A stretch of 64,000 nucleotides of DNA from Cladobotryum mycophilum (taxonomy: Eukaryota > Ascomycota > Sordariomycetes > Hypocreales > Hypocreaceae), in assembly GCA_036429605.1 (NCBI GenBank), contig JAVFKD010000016.1:2418001-2482000 (forward strand). The letters are read 5' to 3'. Shown here piece after piece: positions 12,111 to 23,764 of this stretch. A model generated the notes under the pieces. It was not told the DNA's origin. It searched no databases and was given only the letters and a program-made list of their open reading frames with translations. The position numbers were made by a program, and so were the translations under genes. The first letter of the stretch is position 1. Each line of letters begins with the position of its first letter.

Positions 12111-14125
12111 ATGCCCTCCCAGAAGCGACCCAGCCAGGCCGTCGAAGATGAACTTGTTTCGCCACTGCTTCGTCGCATTCGCAACATGTGGCAGTTTGCA
12201 AACTTGTGCCAGTGGATATATATTTTTGGCAAGGCTGCCAGAATTGATGAATCCATTGATATCGAGGTATTTTTTCTCTCGCATTGATGATATATCACAC
12301 TTTGCAAGTTGAATCCATTCTCATGTTGTTCTAGGAGATCGAAACAGAATGCCTCAAACCGAACTCGACAATCTTGGCAGATATCGCCTTGGCACTTTTG
12401 AAGCTCGTATCATCGCATCGCGGACTAACGTACGTCGGACATTTTATTGTTTACCTTTATACCAAGTTTAGCTCTAATACCAACCGCATCCTGCAGGCAC
12501 GACATATTCGATGATCAAGCTCGAAAGTTATATTCCATAAAATCATCTGGCTTCAACCCATTTGGTGAAGCAGATGCTCCTCAGCATTTCACTGATTTCG
12601 ACATTTTTACAAAGGTACCTCTCACTAGAGCCCCTATTCTTGGCAATTTAATAACATTGTATGATCTCAGATTAAAGTGCTACAACAGTTAACACAATGG
12701 GCTATGATCCGTCCAGAGCGGATTCGAGATAACATGGAGGAGCAGAAAGATATCGACCAAACAGCCTGGGTAGGTAGGTGAAATTGAGACACAGATGTGC
12801 CTGGCTAACTTTCATTTCAGCGAATAGAGCCATACGGATGGGATAACGAAGACCGCACGTACTATGTTCTTGATGACAACAGAGTTTACAGGCTCTCGCA
12901 GCCACCACCTAAGCCAAGCCAACGACCGACGAAATCCAAATCATATAGCTCCGGGCGCCGTTCAAGCAAACGACGCCGAAATTCGCTTGCTCGCAATCAT
13001 CATACCAACAATGAAGATGGCGAGAGATCGGATGATGAACTAGAAAGCGGCACATATGTTGAAAACGAAGGGTTAGGAGGTATGGCCTGGGAATGTGTCG
13101 CCGTCACGCTCCCCGAAGTCCAAAGTTTGTTAGGAACCATGGCACGAACACGTGACGAAAATGAAAAGGTTCTAAGAAAGCAGCTAGAGGTTCATCTCGT
13201 TCCCATCCTGGAGAAGCAAGAGGAGGCACGGAAACGAAGAGAATTGCAGCGTGAGCGAGAATTGTTGAATCTTGCTAAAATGGCAAACGCCAAACGGTCA
13301 AGTCGTATCGCCAACAAGATCGAGCAACAGAAACTAGAAGACAAAGTGAAAACAGAGAGGCAGCAAAAGGAAGTAGCGGAAGAAACGAAGCGACACGAGG
13401 AAAAAATACGTATGGAGACAGAACGAGAACGCGAATACAGATTGGTTTCCAGAGAAAAGCGACTGAAAGAGAGAGAAACACGCCGACAGCGCCATGAAGA
13501 GCAGTTAATGCAGCTTTCTGGAGATCACAGGGACATGCCAGCTCGTGTCGGACGGGTATCTGAGCGTAATCTCCAGGCCGAAATTGACAAGAACAAGCAA
13601 GCACTCAAGGATTTAGAACAAGAGGAGGAGTCCTGGATATTTGATTGTGTGTGTGGACTGTATGGACAAGTCGATGATGGTGCCCATAGCGTTGCCTGCG
13701 AAAGGTGTAACGTTTGGCAACACAGCAAATGTCTTGGCATTAGCAAAGCAATGGCTGACCGTCCAGACTTTCATTTCATCTGTACATCCTGCAGTTGCGA
13801 TAGGGACCAAGAGAAACTAGCCTCACGAACTCCAGAGGAGATCAAACTCCACTGTGCGACTAACTCAAACGAACTCGATAACTCAATCAAAGTTATTAGC
13901 ACAGAAGCAAACGGTTCCCCCAATGGAGCAAGACCACTTCCTAATCACATCAATGTCACAGCGATACATCAGGCATCGCATATCGCCGCAAGCCAACAAA
14001 ACACCGGTCACGTCATCGAATATGCTCAAGAACCTCTGGCACACGGTCTATCAACGGAATTAGCTTCCTCACCGAAAGCCAACGATTCTGCATTATCAAA
14101 CGGCAGTTTATCTCTCCAATGTTAA
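12111..14125 (+). CDS. DDT-WHIM-PHD chromatin protein, Rsf1-like
   Basis: Probable nuclear chromatin-remodelling accessory subunit. Five exons: 12111-12266, 12335-12429, 12497-12614, 12671-12769 and 12821-14125 (590 residues). Residues ~18-110 form a DDT-like helical module (RNMWQFANLCQWIYIFGKA). Residues ~130-185 contain a WHIM-type stretch (RIEPYGWDNEDRTYYVLDDN). A long charged coiled coil rich in Lys, Glu and Arg follows, then a PHD finger near residue 335-390 with ordered Cys/His ligands: CVCG, CERCNVWQHSKC and CTSCSC. The order DDT, WHIM, PHD resembles animal RSF1 and fungal orthologues of unknown role. The Ser/Asn-rich C-terminus looks disordered. A five-C run at 13917-13921 inside this gene does not break the frame. 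Domain calls are from motif reading; the exact complex is inference. Confidence 0.82.
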
Positions 14126-15806
14126 TCAAGTTATAATATCATACGTCTACCTCGTCAGCGTGCTCCACAACGAAAATATAACGGACAAAGGGTCCAAGAT
14201 AGATAGGACTCGGCTAGTCCTTCGTATGTGAAGGTCGAAGGCAAATCTTCAGCAGTGCACCACCTTACCAATAACTATTGAGCTACTATAGACCCTAGTA
14301 CAAGATTCAACAAGGATATGCTGCTTTTTCAGCTCTAGCATTGGCAAAAAAATTGGATAACTGATGAGTAGGTTCATAGGAAGGGGTTCAGTCGGCGTCA
14401 AACACAATGAGCGACTGCTATTTCAGGATACCTTGACTCCAGAGGCCTGAGCTCGCGAGCCTTGTTCTCCACAACCTCCTCTATTTTCGGATTATCACAT
14501 TTAAATCCAAGTAGCCAGCTGATTGGCAGACAAAGAGTCTCCTTCGGCAGAGTCGTCTTTGTTTTTCTGCATAATCTACAAAAGAGCTTTACAATGGCAG
14601 CCTCTCAAAGATGACCCAAGGGATCAGATTGGTGCTGAAAAAGACGGCTTGTACACCACTCTACACAGTGGACACACCAGAATTGCACAAGGATATCTCA
14701 TAAGCAATATCGAGGAGAGCTTTAACATGTTCCAATAGTAAAGGCTTGTAACTGCTAGTCCTCCTCCTATTCGCCGGTCCGTTGCACAGAATTTTGCCCG
14801 CACCACCAAATATAAACGCATCTCAAACACCATGCATAATACCCCTTGCAAGCACATCCCCGGTCCTCGACTTCCCCGCACACGCAGCCCTACCTAGTGG
14901 TTTCAAATGAGATGGTTGGGTTAGGTGCTTAGCACCTCATGTATTCTAAACAATGATGGGCTTTCAAGGCGGACGTCTTGAGCGCTCTTCGCCAACTCCC
15001 ACGTGGTCTTTGTACGAGAGTTCGGGGCTTTCATTATGATATCTGCTGCTAAAGAAGTGCCATGTGAAAGACTATTAATTGATTCGTGTCTCGGCGATTG
15101 TTTCAGGAAGGATTGTCTACGAACCGGGGGTCTCAAAGGGATCTCAGAATCAAACAAAGCGGTGAAACTTCTCATAGCAATCAAAGGATCGCGTGGCCAA
15201 CGGTCATTGCTCCAGCATTCCAGTAGTAGCAACATTTTAGACAATCTATGCAGACATTCGTTACTATTCTATGCCCTCCTTGGATATGCTACATCAAGAC
15301 CATCTGTATGGAGCCGTTTGGTGGCGCTTGCGATGCAGCTTTCGCTCACGTTGTTAGCCGGCAGATCGCAGGGCGGCCTGTGTCACAATGCGAAGTCATT
15401 TCTCGTGAACCTTTCAGTGCCGCATGCGGAATATATCTGCTATTTTCTTGTGTGCATTGCCTCCACGCAGTAGTCATGCCTCAAGAAAAGCTACCATTCA
15501 GGCTGCACTCCAAGATGGACAGAGAAATGACTCCCAAAATGGCGACAAAGGCCCTTCAGGGACAAAAAATTGCCGTAAACATCCATAAGAGTCGCAGGAA
15601 CCCTGTGATAAAGGACTCTGGGGTTTTAATATTGCAAGCGTATACTATCTTGGTGTCGAAGGCAGCCAGGCTTGACCATCCGCAGACTTCATCAGCACTT
15701 GGCGTCTCATCAAACAGCCTTGATATACTGGCTTCCTACCTCACAAACTTCCTCTTAACTCGAGTTTAGATATCAGCGTTGTAGACCAAATCCAACAAAT
15801 ATCGAC
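14126..15806. other. Long intergenic stretch without a supported gene
   Basis: About 1.7 kb between the PHD gene and the HMG-box gene. Several open frames of 100-170 codons exist on both strands (for example + 15248-15769 and - 14921-15244). None shows a recognisable domain, an intron structure or family-like composition, and they overlap one another. It may hold the long 5' leader of the HMG-box gene or an unannotated transcript. Confidence 0.5.
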
Positions 15807-17427
15807 ATGGGGCAACAAACACCACCTTCTCCAGCTACATCTACTGATGACCTTGCTTCAAGGAGACGTATTGCAGATATTACTATCAACAATACCGCAT
15901 CTCAGATCCAGACTGGCCATGGGGAGAGCTTAGGATCATATTGGCAAAGGCAACCCAACCGTGATGGTCTAGGTTATGAAGTAGAGCATACAGCTTATAC
16001 TCAACATAATGCTTACCCGCCATCCAGTCAGGGTATTGTCTTGGTACGTTTCCCGATTATTGGAAATTGGTGCCTTTATATAATGGCTAACTAGCACCTT
16101 AGAACAATTACCCACCCAGTATTAACACAACCAGTGAGGCTTATGGTACTTCAGACAACAGCGTAAGATGTCATATCATATCCTAAGCAATAGCCACTAA
16201 CAATACAACTAGACTTTCTCACGATATACGCCTGAGACCTCGCCACCTGCCAATTCCCGAGCAACAAATAAGAGAGCCGTGCCAAATCGACTGAGCAGTT
16301 CTAGAACATCAGTCACAATCAGGGGCAAAACGCCTAGAGAAAAACGAGCAGATAAAAAGAGTAGGGATCAAAAGCAGCGAGACGCATCAGGTCCAACCGG
16401 CAAACCACTATCTGAGACCGCTCTAGAAGTTCCACATATGGTCGTTGCTGATGCAACAGCATTTGCTAGCCGTTCTGTCGACATCCGGCGCGAAGAAGCT
16501 GCTGATGCAGGGAAGATCAAGCGTCCCCTTAATGCATTCATGCTATACCGCAGATCTTACCAGAACGTAGCAAAAACAAGGTGCACGAACAACAATCATC
16601 AGGAAATATCCGCCATATGTGGGGCCTCTTGGATATCTTGCGAACCACCAACCGTCGTCCGAGAATTTAAACGCCTAGCCGGAATGGAGAAGCAGATGCA
16701 CGAACAGGCATTTCCTGATTACAAGTATGATCCTATACTAGGCAAAAAGGCAGGAGAGGATGATGCCATTTCATCCCGTGCATCAGACTCGAGCGATCTC
16801 GATTACGGCGCCCGTCGAAAGTCAACGAAACGGAGTGAACGAAAACGTGAGGTTAGGAGATCTCGACTCAGCCAGCCGCCCCAGCTGAGCCACGAAGCAT
16901 ATCCTGGAGGGACAGACGCTGATTTGACAATGCACGATTCTCCTTACATGAATATCAGCCCATATTGGAGCCCGCCAACTTCACGGTCTTTCGCGACCCC
17001 TTACGATCAGGAACAATTGGTTTGTGTAGACAGTGGTACTTATCGAGAGCAATTCACTGCATCCATGGGAAATCGCATGATTGATGGAAGTCCTTCGCCA
17101 ATGCCCGGTTATATTGACCAAAGTGTAATGGACCCGAGACTGCATTTTGTTGGTGAATCTATTGATACAGCATTGCTCACCGAACCATATAATGCCGGAT
17201 ATAATGGCCTTCGTTCCAATTTGGCCGTTGACGTGGGAATTCAGGGTGGATGGTATCAGCAGACACCTGCGAAGCCAGACTTTGGGATGTTCATACCCGA
17301 TTTGGATGGGGGAGGTTCTTACAATGCCTATCTCAAAGGGACGGACGAAGATTGGGAAGTTAAGCAATTGAATGAAGGGAGCCAGTTTGAGGATTGGATC
17401 TCACAAACTGAAGTGTCCAATGCATAA
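15807..17427 (+). CDS. HMG-box DNA-binding protein (putative transcription factor)
   Basis: Three exons: 15807-16043, 16103-16162 and 16213-17427 (503 residues). A basic, Ser/Arg-rich region precedes a MATA/SOX-type HMG box at about residues 200-270: IKRPLNAFMLYRRSYQNVA, later GASWISCEPPTVVREFKRLA and HEQAFPDYKY. The rest is Ser/Tyr/Pro-rich with a basic KRSERKREVRRSR patch that could serve nuclear import. The box differs from the mating-type MAT1-2-1 box (which has RPPNAFILYR), and the usual MAT neighbours APN2 and SLA2 are absent, so I do not call it a mating-type gene. Target genes are unknown. Reading phase is consistent across both introns. Confidence 0.85.
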
Positions 17428-17939
17428 GTTGAGAAATGTTCCAATGAACATTTTGGATGATAAGAATATGGTCGGGACTTTGAATGTATAGATGACGGTA
17501 TGGAGCATTTATGATACAAAAACAAATCCATGGATGGCACGGGGATCACGGTACTAGGGTGCATTGGGTAGAAAATCTGCGAGGCTTGGGGATCAAGGAA
17601 TTTGTATTATGTTTTGTATGGGAATTTGTATCAGAATAGTGTGGATTTACAGCATTAAATCATCAATTTCTTTCTGCACCATGGTATAACTGAATATCTA
17701 AATCCAGCGTTGCTCACCTTTAAGACATTTTCTCCCCATTGCGGAAACCATCTCCCCGCACCAATTTCTATCCTCATGCTTACCTAATCAGCGCTCGTCC
17801 ACCACAATTGGCTTGGTTCTTGCTTTGTTACGTCAACGCCACTGGGCCTCAGAAGAGCAACCTACGAAGCGAGGTCAATTATCTCTCCATTTACCATCTA
17901 ACAGCAAGCACCTCGTTTGCAGTCTACTCATTTCTAGAT
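17428..17939. other. Intergenic region before the EMC5-like gene
   Basis: About 0.5 kb holding the HMG-box gene's 3' region and the promoter of the small gene that follows. No coding or repeat signal seen. Confidence 0.5.
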
Positions 17940-18420
17940 ATGACATGGACATCCAGGGCTGTGACCTTGACAGGTCTCGTTTTTCTTGCTCATGCGTAAG
18001 CCTTCTTCCATCGTGGTTTCTTAATATCTACTATGCATGCAATCCTGACGACAAGATAACAGCTGCTATTCAGCACAGGAACACGCAACTCTTCTCTCTG
18101 CATTAAACAAACATGCGCCACTACATCAACAATCTAGAACAGCTCTACCAACCGACATCGCCATAGAAACAGTGGCTGCGACAATGTTGCTATGTCTCGG
18201 TCTCATTCTCGGTTCAGAGAAACCTCGGCCTATCCGATGGGATGTTTGGGCGGGGAAGATCGAACGGGAGGGCGATGCTGGCTTTGTCGATGCCACCGGT
18301 GAAATGGACAACGAATTTCGAGGGAGTCCATTCAGCGCTCTAGAGAGTCGACCTGGTTTCATTGATATTCGCAAATTACGACGCGAATTCACAGACTGGG
18401 CTGAGAGCCATGGAAAATAG
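17940..18420 (+). CDS. EMC5: EMC5/MMgT-like ER membrane complex subunit
   Basis: Small membrane protein of 137 residues in two exons, 17940-17995 and 18063-18420, split by a 67 bp intron with a GTAAGC donor. Spliced, the protein starts MTWTSRAVTLTGLVFLAHA, then CYSAQEH, then a polar loop, and a second hydrophobic helix (AATMLLCLGLILGSE). It continues with the family's conserved cytosolic part: PIRWDVWAGKIERE, NEFRGSPFSALESRPGFIDI and ending DWAESHGK. In the family EMC5 is a core subunit of the ER membrane protein insertase; the animal relative is also called membrane magnesium transporter. The N-terminal exon is only 19 codons, so the gene is easy to miss. The ATG at 17940 is chosen because it gives the family-like first helix. 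Confidence 0.85.
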
Positions 18421-18845
18421 CGGAGCATGGCCACTACATGCATGCCTTTCTAATAGCATATTTATTCGTCGCGCAGCTTAATTACAGCAATCGCCTCATA
18501 TCGTATTGCAATGTCTAATGGCGCCAAAGACAACTATTGCTTGGCTACAAGAATCATCTACGGCAATGCTCTCCCGTGTGGTTTGCTAATTACGACGAAA
18601 CACCAGTGCAAACATCTACATAATTAGGATTAGCCTAGATTGGCGACCCAAAGATTCAGAGGCGTTGTCTTGCGCTCTTGCCCTTGTTTATTCGTACATC
18701 TTACCCTATAATCAACAGGCATTCACCTGCATTCTCATGGCAGTTAGCACCACTCGGTAGTAGCCACCCTGGTACTCTGAGATGCCTTGTGAAATACGAC
18801 CTGTATCTTAAATCTCCTTCATACAAAGTTTAACACATCATCAAC
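18421..18845. other. EMC5-MSH5 intergenic region
   Basis: About 0.4 kb between two genes on the same strand. No feature seen beyond the presumed MSH5 promoter. Confidence 0.5.
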
Positions 18846-21800
18846 ATGCCTCAAGTACTAAGATCCCCCCGTTTGCGCTACACCACAGTTTCATCCCCGC
18901 TGGTAAAAGATAATAGCAAAGGGGGTAGACGCCTGCAACAACACGCAGACCCAGGCAGAAGTCCAGCTATCTCCCTGGCTACCAAATTGACAGATAACCT
19001 TTTAGAAGAGCCTGATTCTTCAGAAACCGCCGATCATACTAATGATGGCCTAGGAGTTCATGGAGGTGGAGACAGCTTCATGCCCGAAATCATTATGGCT
19101 CTCGACATGAGAGACGGAGCCACAATGGGATGTGCTTTCTTTAACACAACTGATGGAGTACTCGCAGTGTCTGAGGATATACCAACGGCCGACGTAGTCA
19201 TCGCTGAGCAATTTGTCACTTATATACAACCCACTACGTTGCTGGTGTCAGGACGGGCTCCGGATTACATTCTCGCTTACCTTGAAAGACGAGGAAGTCC
19301 AAATATCGAGGGTAATTCAAGTCCAGGACTTTGCTTAGGTTGGATAGTGACCGATTGACATACTTCCAGGCGACCAATCATCAATGTTTAACCTACGCGT
19401 TTTGCCGTCGTCGGACTTTTCTCATGTGTCAGCCTGCGACAGACTCGTCTCCTTACATAACAATCAATGGCCATCTACCAATAACCGAAACAGCCAATTC
19501 AGTACCGATACCGAAACCTTTGACGAATGCCATGAAGGACGAGCGTCCCGCCTCATTAAACACATTCGGTGTGGCTCCTCCATCGACTTGGACAGCGTTG
19601 CTTCTGTAGATGAGAATCTTGGACTCCATGCTACGTGCAAGAGCTTACACATTTTAGATTAGCTCTGCCGGTGCTATCCTGGCTGAGCTTCATCGGCGTC
19701 GATCAATCGGACTTTTATCAACCGGCCAAATTGCAGAGATGACATTTCGTGTAAACTCTATTGAAATGTTCTCTTTATCCGACTATCTTTTCATCAACGA
19801 GGAGACATTGGCATCGTTGCAGATTATTCAACATGAATTACATCCGAACAGCTGGACTTGGGGTGCTGTTTCTGATCGCAGTAGTGTAAAGGAGAGTCTT
19901 TCGGTGTATGGTCTATTCCATCACTTGGCTTCCACGCCACAAGGTCGTACTCGTCTCCGACAGATCTTTTTCCGACCTACACTAAGACGGGAAATTATCA
20001 CAGAGAGACACCAAGCTCTATCAGTTCTACTTCTTCCAGAGAATGAGGACAAGATGAAGCAGGCTCATTCTATCTTGCGCAAAATTCGAAACCTGAGGCC
20101 CATCATTACAAATCTACGGAAAGGAACCAACTCTCCATCTGTAGGGCAGTCTTTCGACCGACGTGTATAGGCTACACTGAGGCGGTTCGCAGCCCAGTCT
20201 TTGAGGCTTAGAGAGGTGGCCAACACAATACATGACAACAAACGAAGCACTATAATATGCGAGGCAAGTTAACCACGTTGAACACTTCCTTGTCCGAGTT
20301 TGGTAGTATGTTTTTCTAATCTTCAGACTTAAGCTCATCTCTGGCATTTCTTCATCTGTTCTCATACCTGTGGGCGAGATGGTTAATAGAGTCATCGACT
20401 TTGACCAGTCAAAATCACGACAAGGCTGTTATATTAAGGCCGGCGTCAATCCCCAACTTGATAAACTTCACAGGCAGAATGAAGGTATTGATAGCTTATT
20501 GAGCAAGATAGTAAACGATGTGCGCCAAAAGTCACCAGAATGGGCACGTCGATACATTCGGTCTTGCATGTTCTTGCCTCAGTTGGGATTTCTTATACTC
20601 GTGGAGCAAGATCCTCGCACAAGTGGTGGAAAATATGACGGGGGAAATATAGAAGGAGATGTGTGGGAGAAAATATTCACAGACGCTGGGGAACTCTGCT
20701 ACAAAAATAGGTATATGATGGAACTTGATCACCAGTATGGTGACATGTACGGCGAGGTTGGAGGTAAGTGATTGCTTCCCTCTACATGATATACACGATT
20801 CGGCTAATTTTGGCTAGACATGGAAGTGGAAATACTTCATCAGCTAGCCAAGGAGGTCCTGGAGCATGAGGAGTCACTTGTGGCAATGTCGGATCTTTGT
20901 GGTGAGTTTGATGCCATCCTAGCCCTGGCAATCGGGGCGCAAAAATACGGGTGGACATTACCACAAATGGCGGATTCCAGCATTCTTCAGATAAAGGGTG
21001 GTCGGCATCCTTTGCAGGAGCTTGTTGTTCCATCATTTGTGCCAAACGATTGTTTTATGGGTGGAGAGTACGCTTTGTCAAATGGCCAAGTACAGAAACA
21101 ACCCCGCGCTTTGATCTTAACAGGCCCAAATCATTCCGGAAAGAGCATATACATCAAGCAATCAGCCATTATTGTATACCTCGCACATATTGGGAGCTTC
21201 GTGCCAGCTGAAAAGGCAATTGTTGGTATCACCGACAAGATTTTAACCCGTATTTCATCGCGCGAGAGTGTATCTCGGATCGAAAGCGCATTTGCTATTG
21301 ATCTCAAACAGATTGCCCAGGCTATGAGATATGCAACGGCAAGGACACTTGTCGTTATTGATGAATTTGGGAAAGGAACAAATGCTGATGATGGTGCTGG
21401 TCTTTTCGCAGCGGTCTTGAATCACTTCCAATCCGAGGAGTCTAGTAAGCCAAGACTGCTTCTAGCCACGCATTTCCATGAGGTTTTTGACGGCCCATAT
21501 TTGGACAGGAACCAAGATCTATCTCTTTGTCATATGAAAGTCGAGACTGATTGGGAAGCGGCCCAAGATGAAGACCAGGTGACATATCTCTTCGAGCTTG
21601 CCGAAGGTCACATCACCTCAAGCTTTGGGGTTCAATGTGCAGCACTTAATGGAGTATCTCGTGCAGTGGTTGACCGCGCCGAGGCGATTGCTCTTTTGCT
21701 TAGTCGCAACGAAGATATCGGGTCGTCCAGTGCTAAACTATCAGAGTTAGAGGAACAGCACCTGGAAACTGCTGAAACAGTAGCCCGGCGGTTCTTGCAG

Positions 21801-21881
21801 ATGATGTTCAAACCCCAACATGGTGTAGGAAGAAGTGCTAAAGGCCTACTAAGGAACATTCTAGCATCTGCTTCTACATGA
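18846..21881 (+). CDS. MSH5: MSH5 meiotic MutS homologue, with an in-frame TAG
   Basis: MutS-family protein that with Msh4 stabilises meiotic crossover intermediates. It does not act in mismatch repair. Exons 18846-19311, 19370-19605, 19658-20263, 20334-20763 and 20818-21881 (934 codons including stop). Early segment MPEIIMALDMRDGATMGCAF and the core LILTGPNHSGKSIYIKQ (Walker A), FVPAEKA, SRIESAFAIDL, VVIDEFGKGTNADDGAG (Walker B) and LLATHFHE are MSH5-like. At 20168-20170 the frame reads TAG directly between SFDRRV and ATLRRFAAQSL, where the family usually has Trp; the downstream frame stays open to the exon end. Intron 3 begins GAG|GCAAGT, a GC-AG donor. So the gene is either disrupted in this strain, misread at one base, or spliced unusually. 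The ATPase domain is intact. Confidence 0.9.
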
Positions 21882-22091
21882 TTTTGATAAGAGGGGGTAT
21901 TGTTTGGTCTGTAGCTTCCCTTACTCGCCAAATTTGGCCAACAGGGGATATGGTAGCTAAGGTTTAATGTCGGATACCAGGATGCTTGTCAGATAATTCA
22001 AAAGGATTAATTTCCATTAAGAACCAAAAGCATTAGGCAAACATGGTCTGATTTTGGGCCTACAAGTTATCCGTCTATGTAATTGACTTGC

Positions 22092-22129
<38 letters not shown>

Positions 22130-22591
22130 CCAGTTCTAAATCCCTAGCCACTAAGAGACATAAATTCATTGAGGTCACATCTATTCATTTGAATTGATCC
22201 CAAAGGTAAAATCAGAAAGGGCGCGGTTCGCATTTCCCCAAGTTTCCAGTTACATAGACATGCCTTGTCAAAGGGAAAAGTTGACGATGGCTCCACTCTC
22301 AAGGGAAGATCCTGTCGATACTATAGAGACCACAAATTAGAACGGCCTTGGGGAATTATGCGATAATTATTAATTAGACCGGCCCTCCTGTTTGAGGCAG
22401 TATGAGGTCCCATCTATACCTCAAAATAGACGGAATAGAATACCATATCCGTATTGGGCAAAACCTAGTTCATGGCGTCATAGGAGTTTGACATCTTTGA
22501 ATCGTTATAGGATGTGGTGTTGTAGGTGAAGGGTAATTGAGCACATGCGATGGCTCCATAATCGGAATATTTAAATATCAAGTATGTACAA
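21882..22591. other. MSH5 - GPI protein convergent intergenic region
   Basis: About 0.7 kb of 3' flanks. It contains a dinucleotide microsatellite (separate entry) and no coding signal. Confidence 0.5.
22092..22129. repeat. (CA)14 followed by (TA)5 microsatellite
   Basis: Perfect CA dinucleotides from 22092 to 22119 pass directly into TA dinucleotides to 22129, in a 3' intergenic position. Likely polymorphic in length between strains. Confidence 0.95.
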
Positions 22592-23351
22592 TCAAGTCTG
22601 GTAGCTCATTAACATAACTACCAGGTTAGTGCCAGTGATTGAAGCCAGTAAGAGTAACGGTATTGAATGTCTTGTGGGGGCAGCAGAGTTTTGCCCATAC
22701 GAGTCGCATTTGGTAGGTGTAAGACTGGAGCAAGCTTCGGAACTTAAGCTTGAGCAAATAGATGTTGCCTGGGCTCCTCCAAGGCCTGCCTTTGTAGCGC
22801 CAACAGTGACTCCTTTGCCGCCTGGGACATCAATCGTGACGGGGAAAGCACTGCCACCGCTTAGGCCTGTAATACAGGCGTCGTAGTTATGAGAACACGC
22901 TTGAATAGCAGATGCGCAGGAGGCACTATTTGGGAATGTCATCGGTGCGTAAGGAAAAGAGAAATATGAGTTGGGAACATAAGATGTCGCGGTGGATGGA
23001 GTGCTATGAGCAGTGTTTGTCGGCGCAGTACCAGTGCAGACGGCTCTATTGACGGATTAGACTAATGCGAGGCAGTATGGGAGTTTTATAACGTCAAACT
23101 CACCCAGAGGGACAGCATGCCGGATTGCTATTTGTATCTAGGGCGCATGTTTGGCCATTCTGGCAGCATATATCATTAAAGATGGCGCCTAGGGAAGCGG
23201 GACATTGATAAGTGTTGGCTGGACAAGCAGCTCTTAGGTGAAGAATCGCGGTTACTGGGGAATAGTCCTCAGCGACCCGCGAAGCAACACAGACGTAGAC
23301 AGAGGCGAGGAATAGTGAAGATTGCAGAAGCAGCCGGTGCCTATTGTACAT
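22592..23351 (-). CDS. Secreted GPI-anchored protein of a fungal family
   Basis: Two exons, 23351-23104 and 23045-22592 (233 residues), with a 58 bp intron. The N-terminus MYNRHRLLLQSSLFLASVY is a signal peptide. A compact Cys-rich module follows: CPANTYQCPASLGAIFNDIC, CCQNGQTC and ACCPSG. The second exon has a further Cys pattern (SCASAIQACSHNYDAC, then SICSSLSSEACSSL). The protein ends in a hydrophobic tail (SIPLLLLASITGTNLVVMLM) after a small-residue segment, which fits GPI attachment and a cell-wall or plasma-membrane location. I recognise it as a conserved filamentous-fungal GPI-protein family of unknown function, not as an enzyme. Confidence 0.82.
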
Positions 23352-23764
23352 GGCGAAGGGAGCGAATGTCTCGTACGTCTACGTCGTCAAGGTGAAGATT
23401 TGTCAGGGATGCGATATGATTAGTCTGAAGCTCAATATCCGTACTGTGTAAATAAACCAGGAGAACTTGGGTGATGATGTCATTTTAATTGACCTACTAA
23501 GTAGGTACCTGTATGGCATTTGCGGGGATACTTTGCTCAAGTACCTCACCCCTTAGGGATACGGGATGTACCCGCCCAGGATGAATTCATTTCGTTATGA
23601 AGGATACCTTCGCTCCCATTGAGAGCAGCATCTACTTATTCTTGCATGCAATATAGTTAATAAATAAAATACACAAGACGATGAAGGGCAGCGTAAGAAC
23701 TAGTGGTCTCTATAGTAGCAGAATGGTTGCCACAACATCATTCGTCTAAGTCTGACCCAAACAC
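23352..23764. other. Intergenic region between two minus-strand genes
   Basis: About 0.4 kb; promoter of the GPI protein gene and 3' flank of the next minus-strand gene. Nothing else seen. Confidence 0.5.

Noticed and set aside
15248..15769. 173-codon open frame before the HMG-box gene
   Set aside because: No domain, overlaps other open frames on both strands, and contains no intron structure or conserved motif.
15807..17427. Mating-type locus (MAT1-2) interpretation of the HMG-box gene
   Set aside because: HMG box is of another subclass and the flanking genes APN2 and SLA2 are absent; SLA1 about 17 kb away is a different gene.
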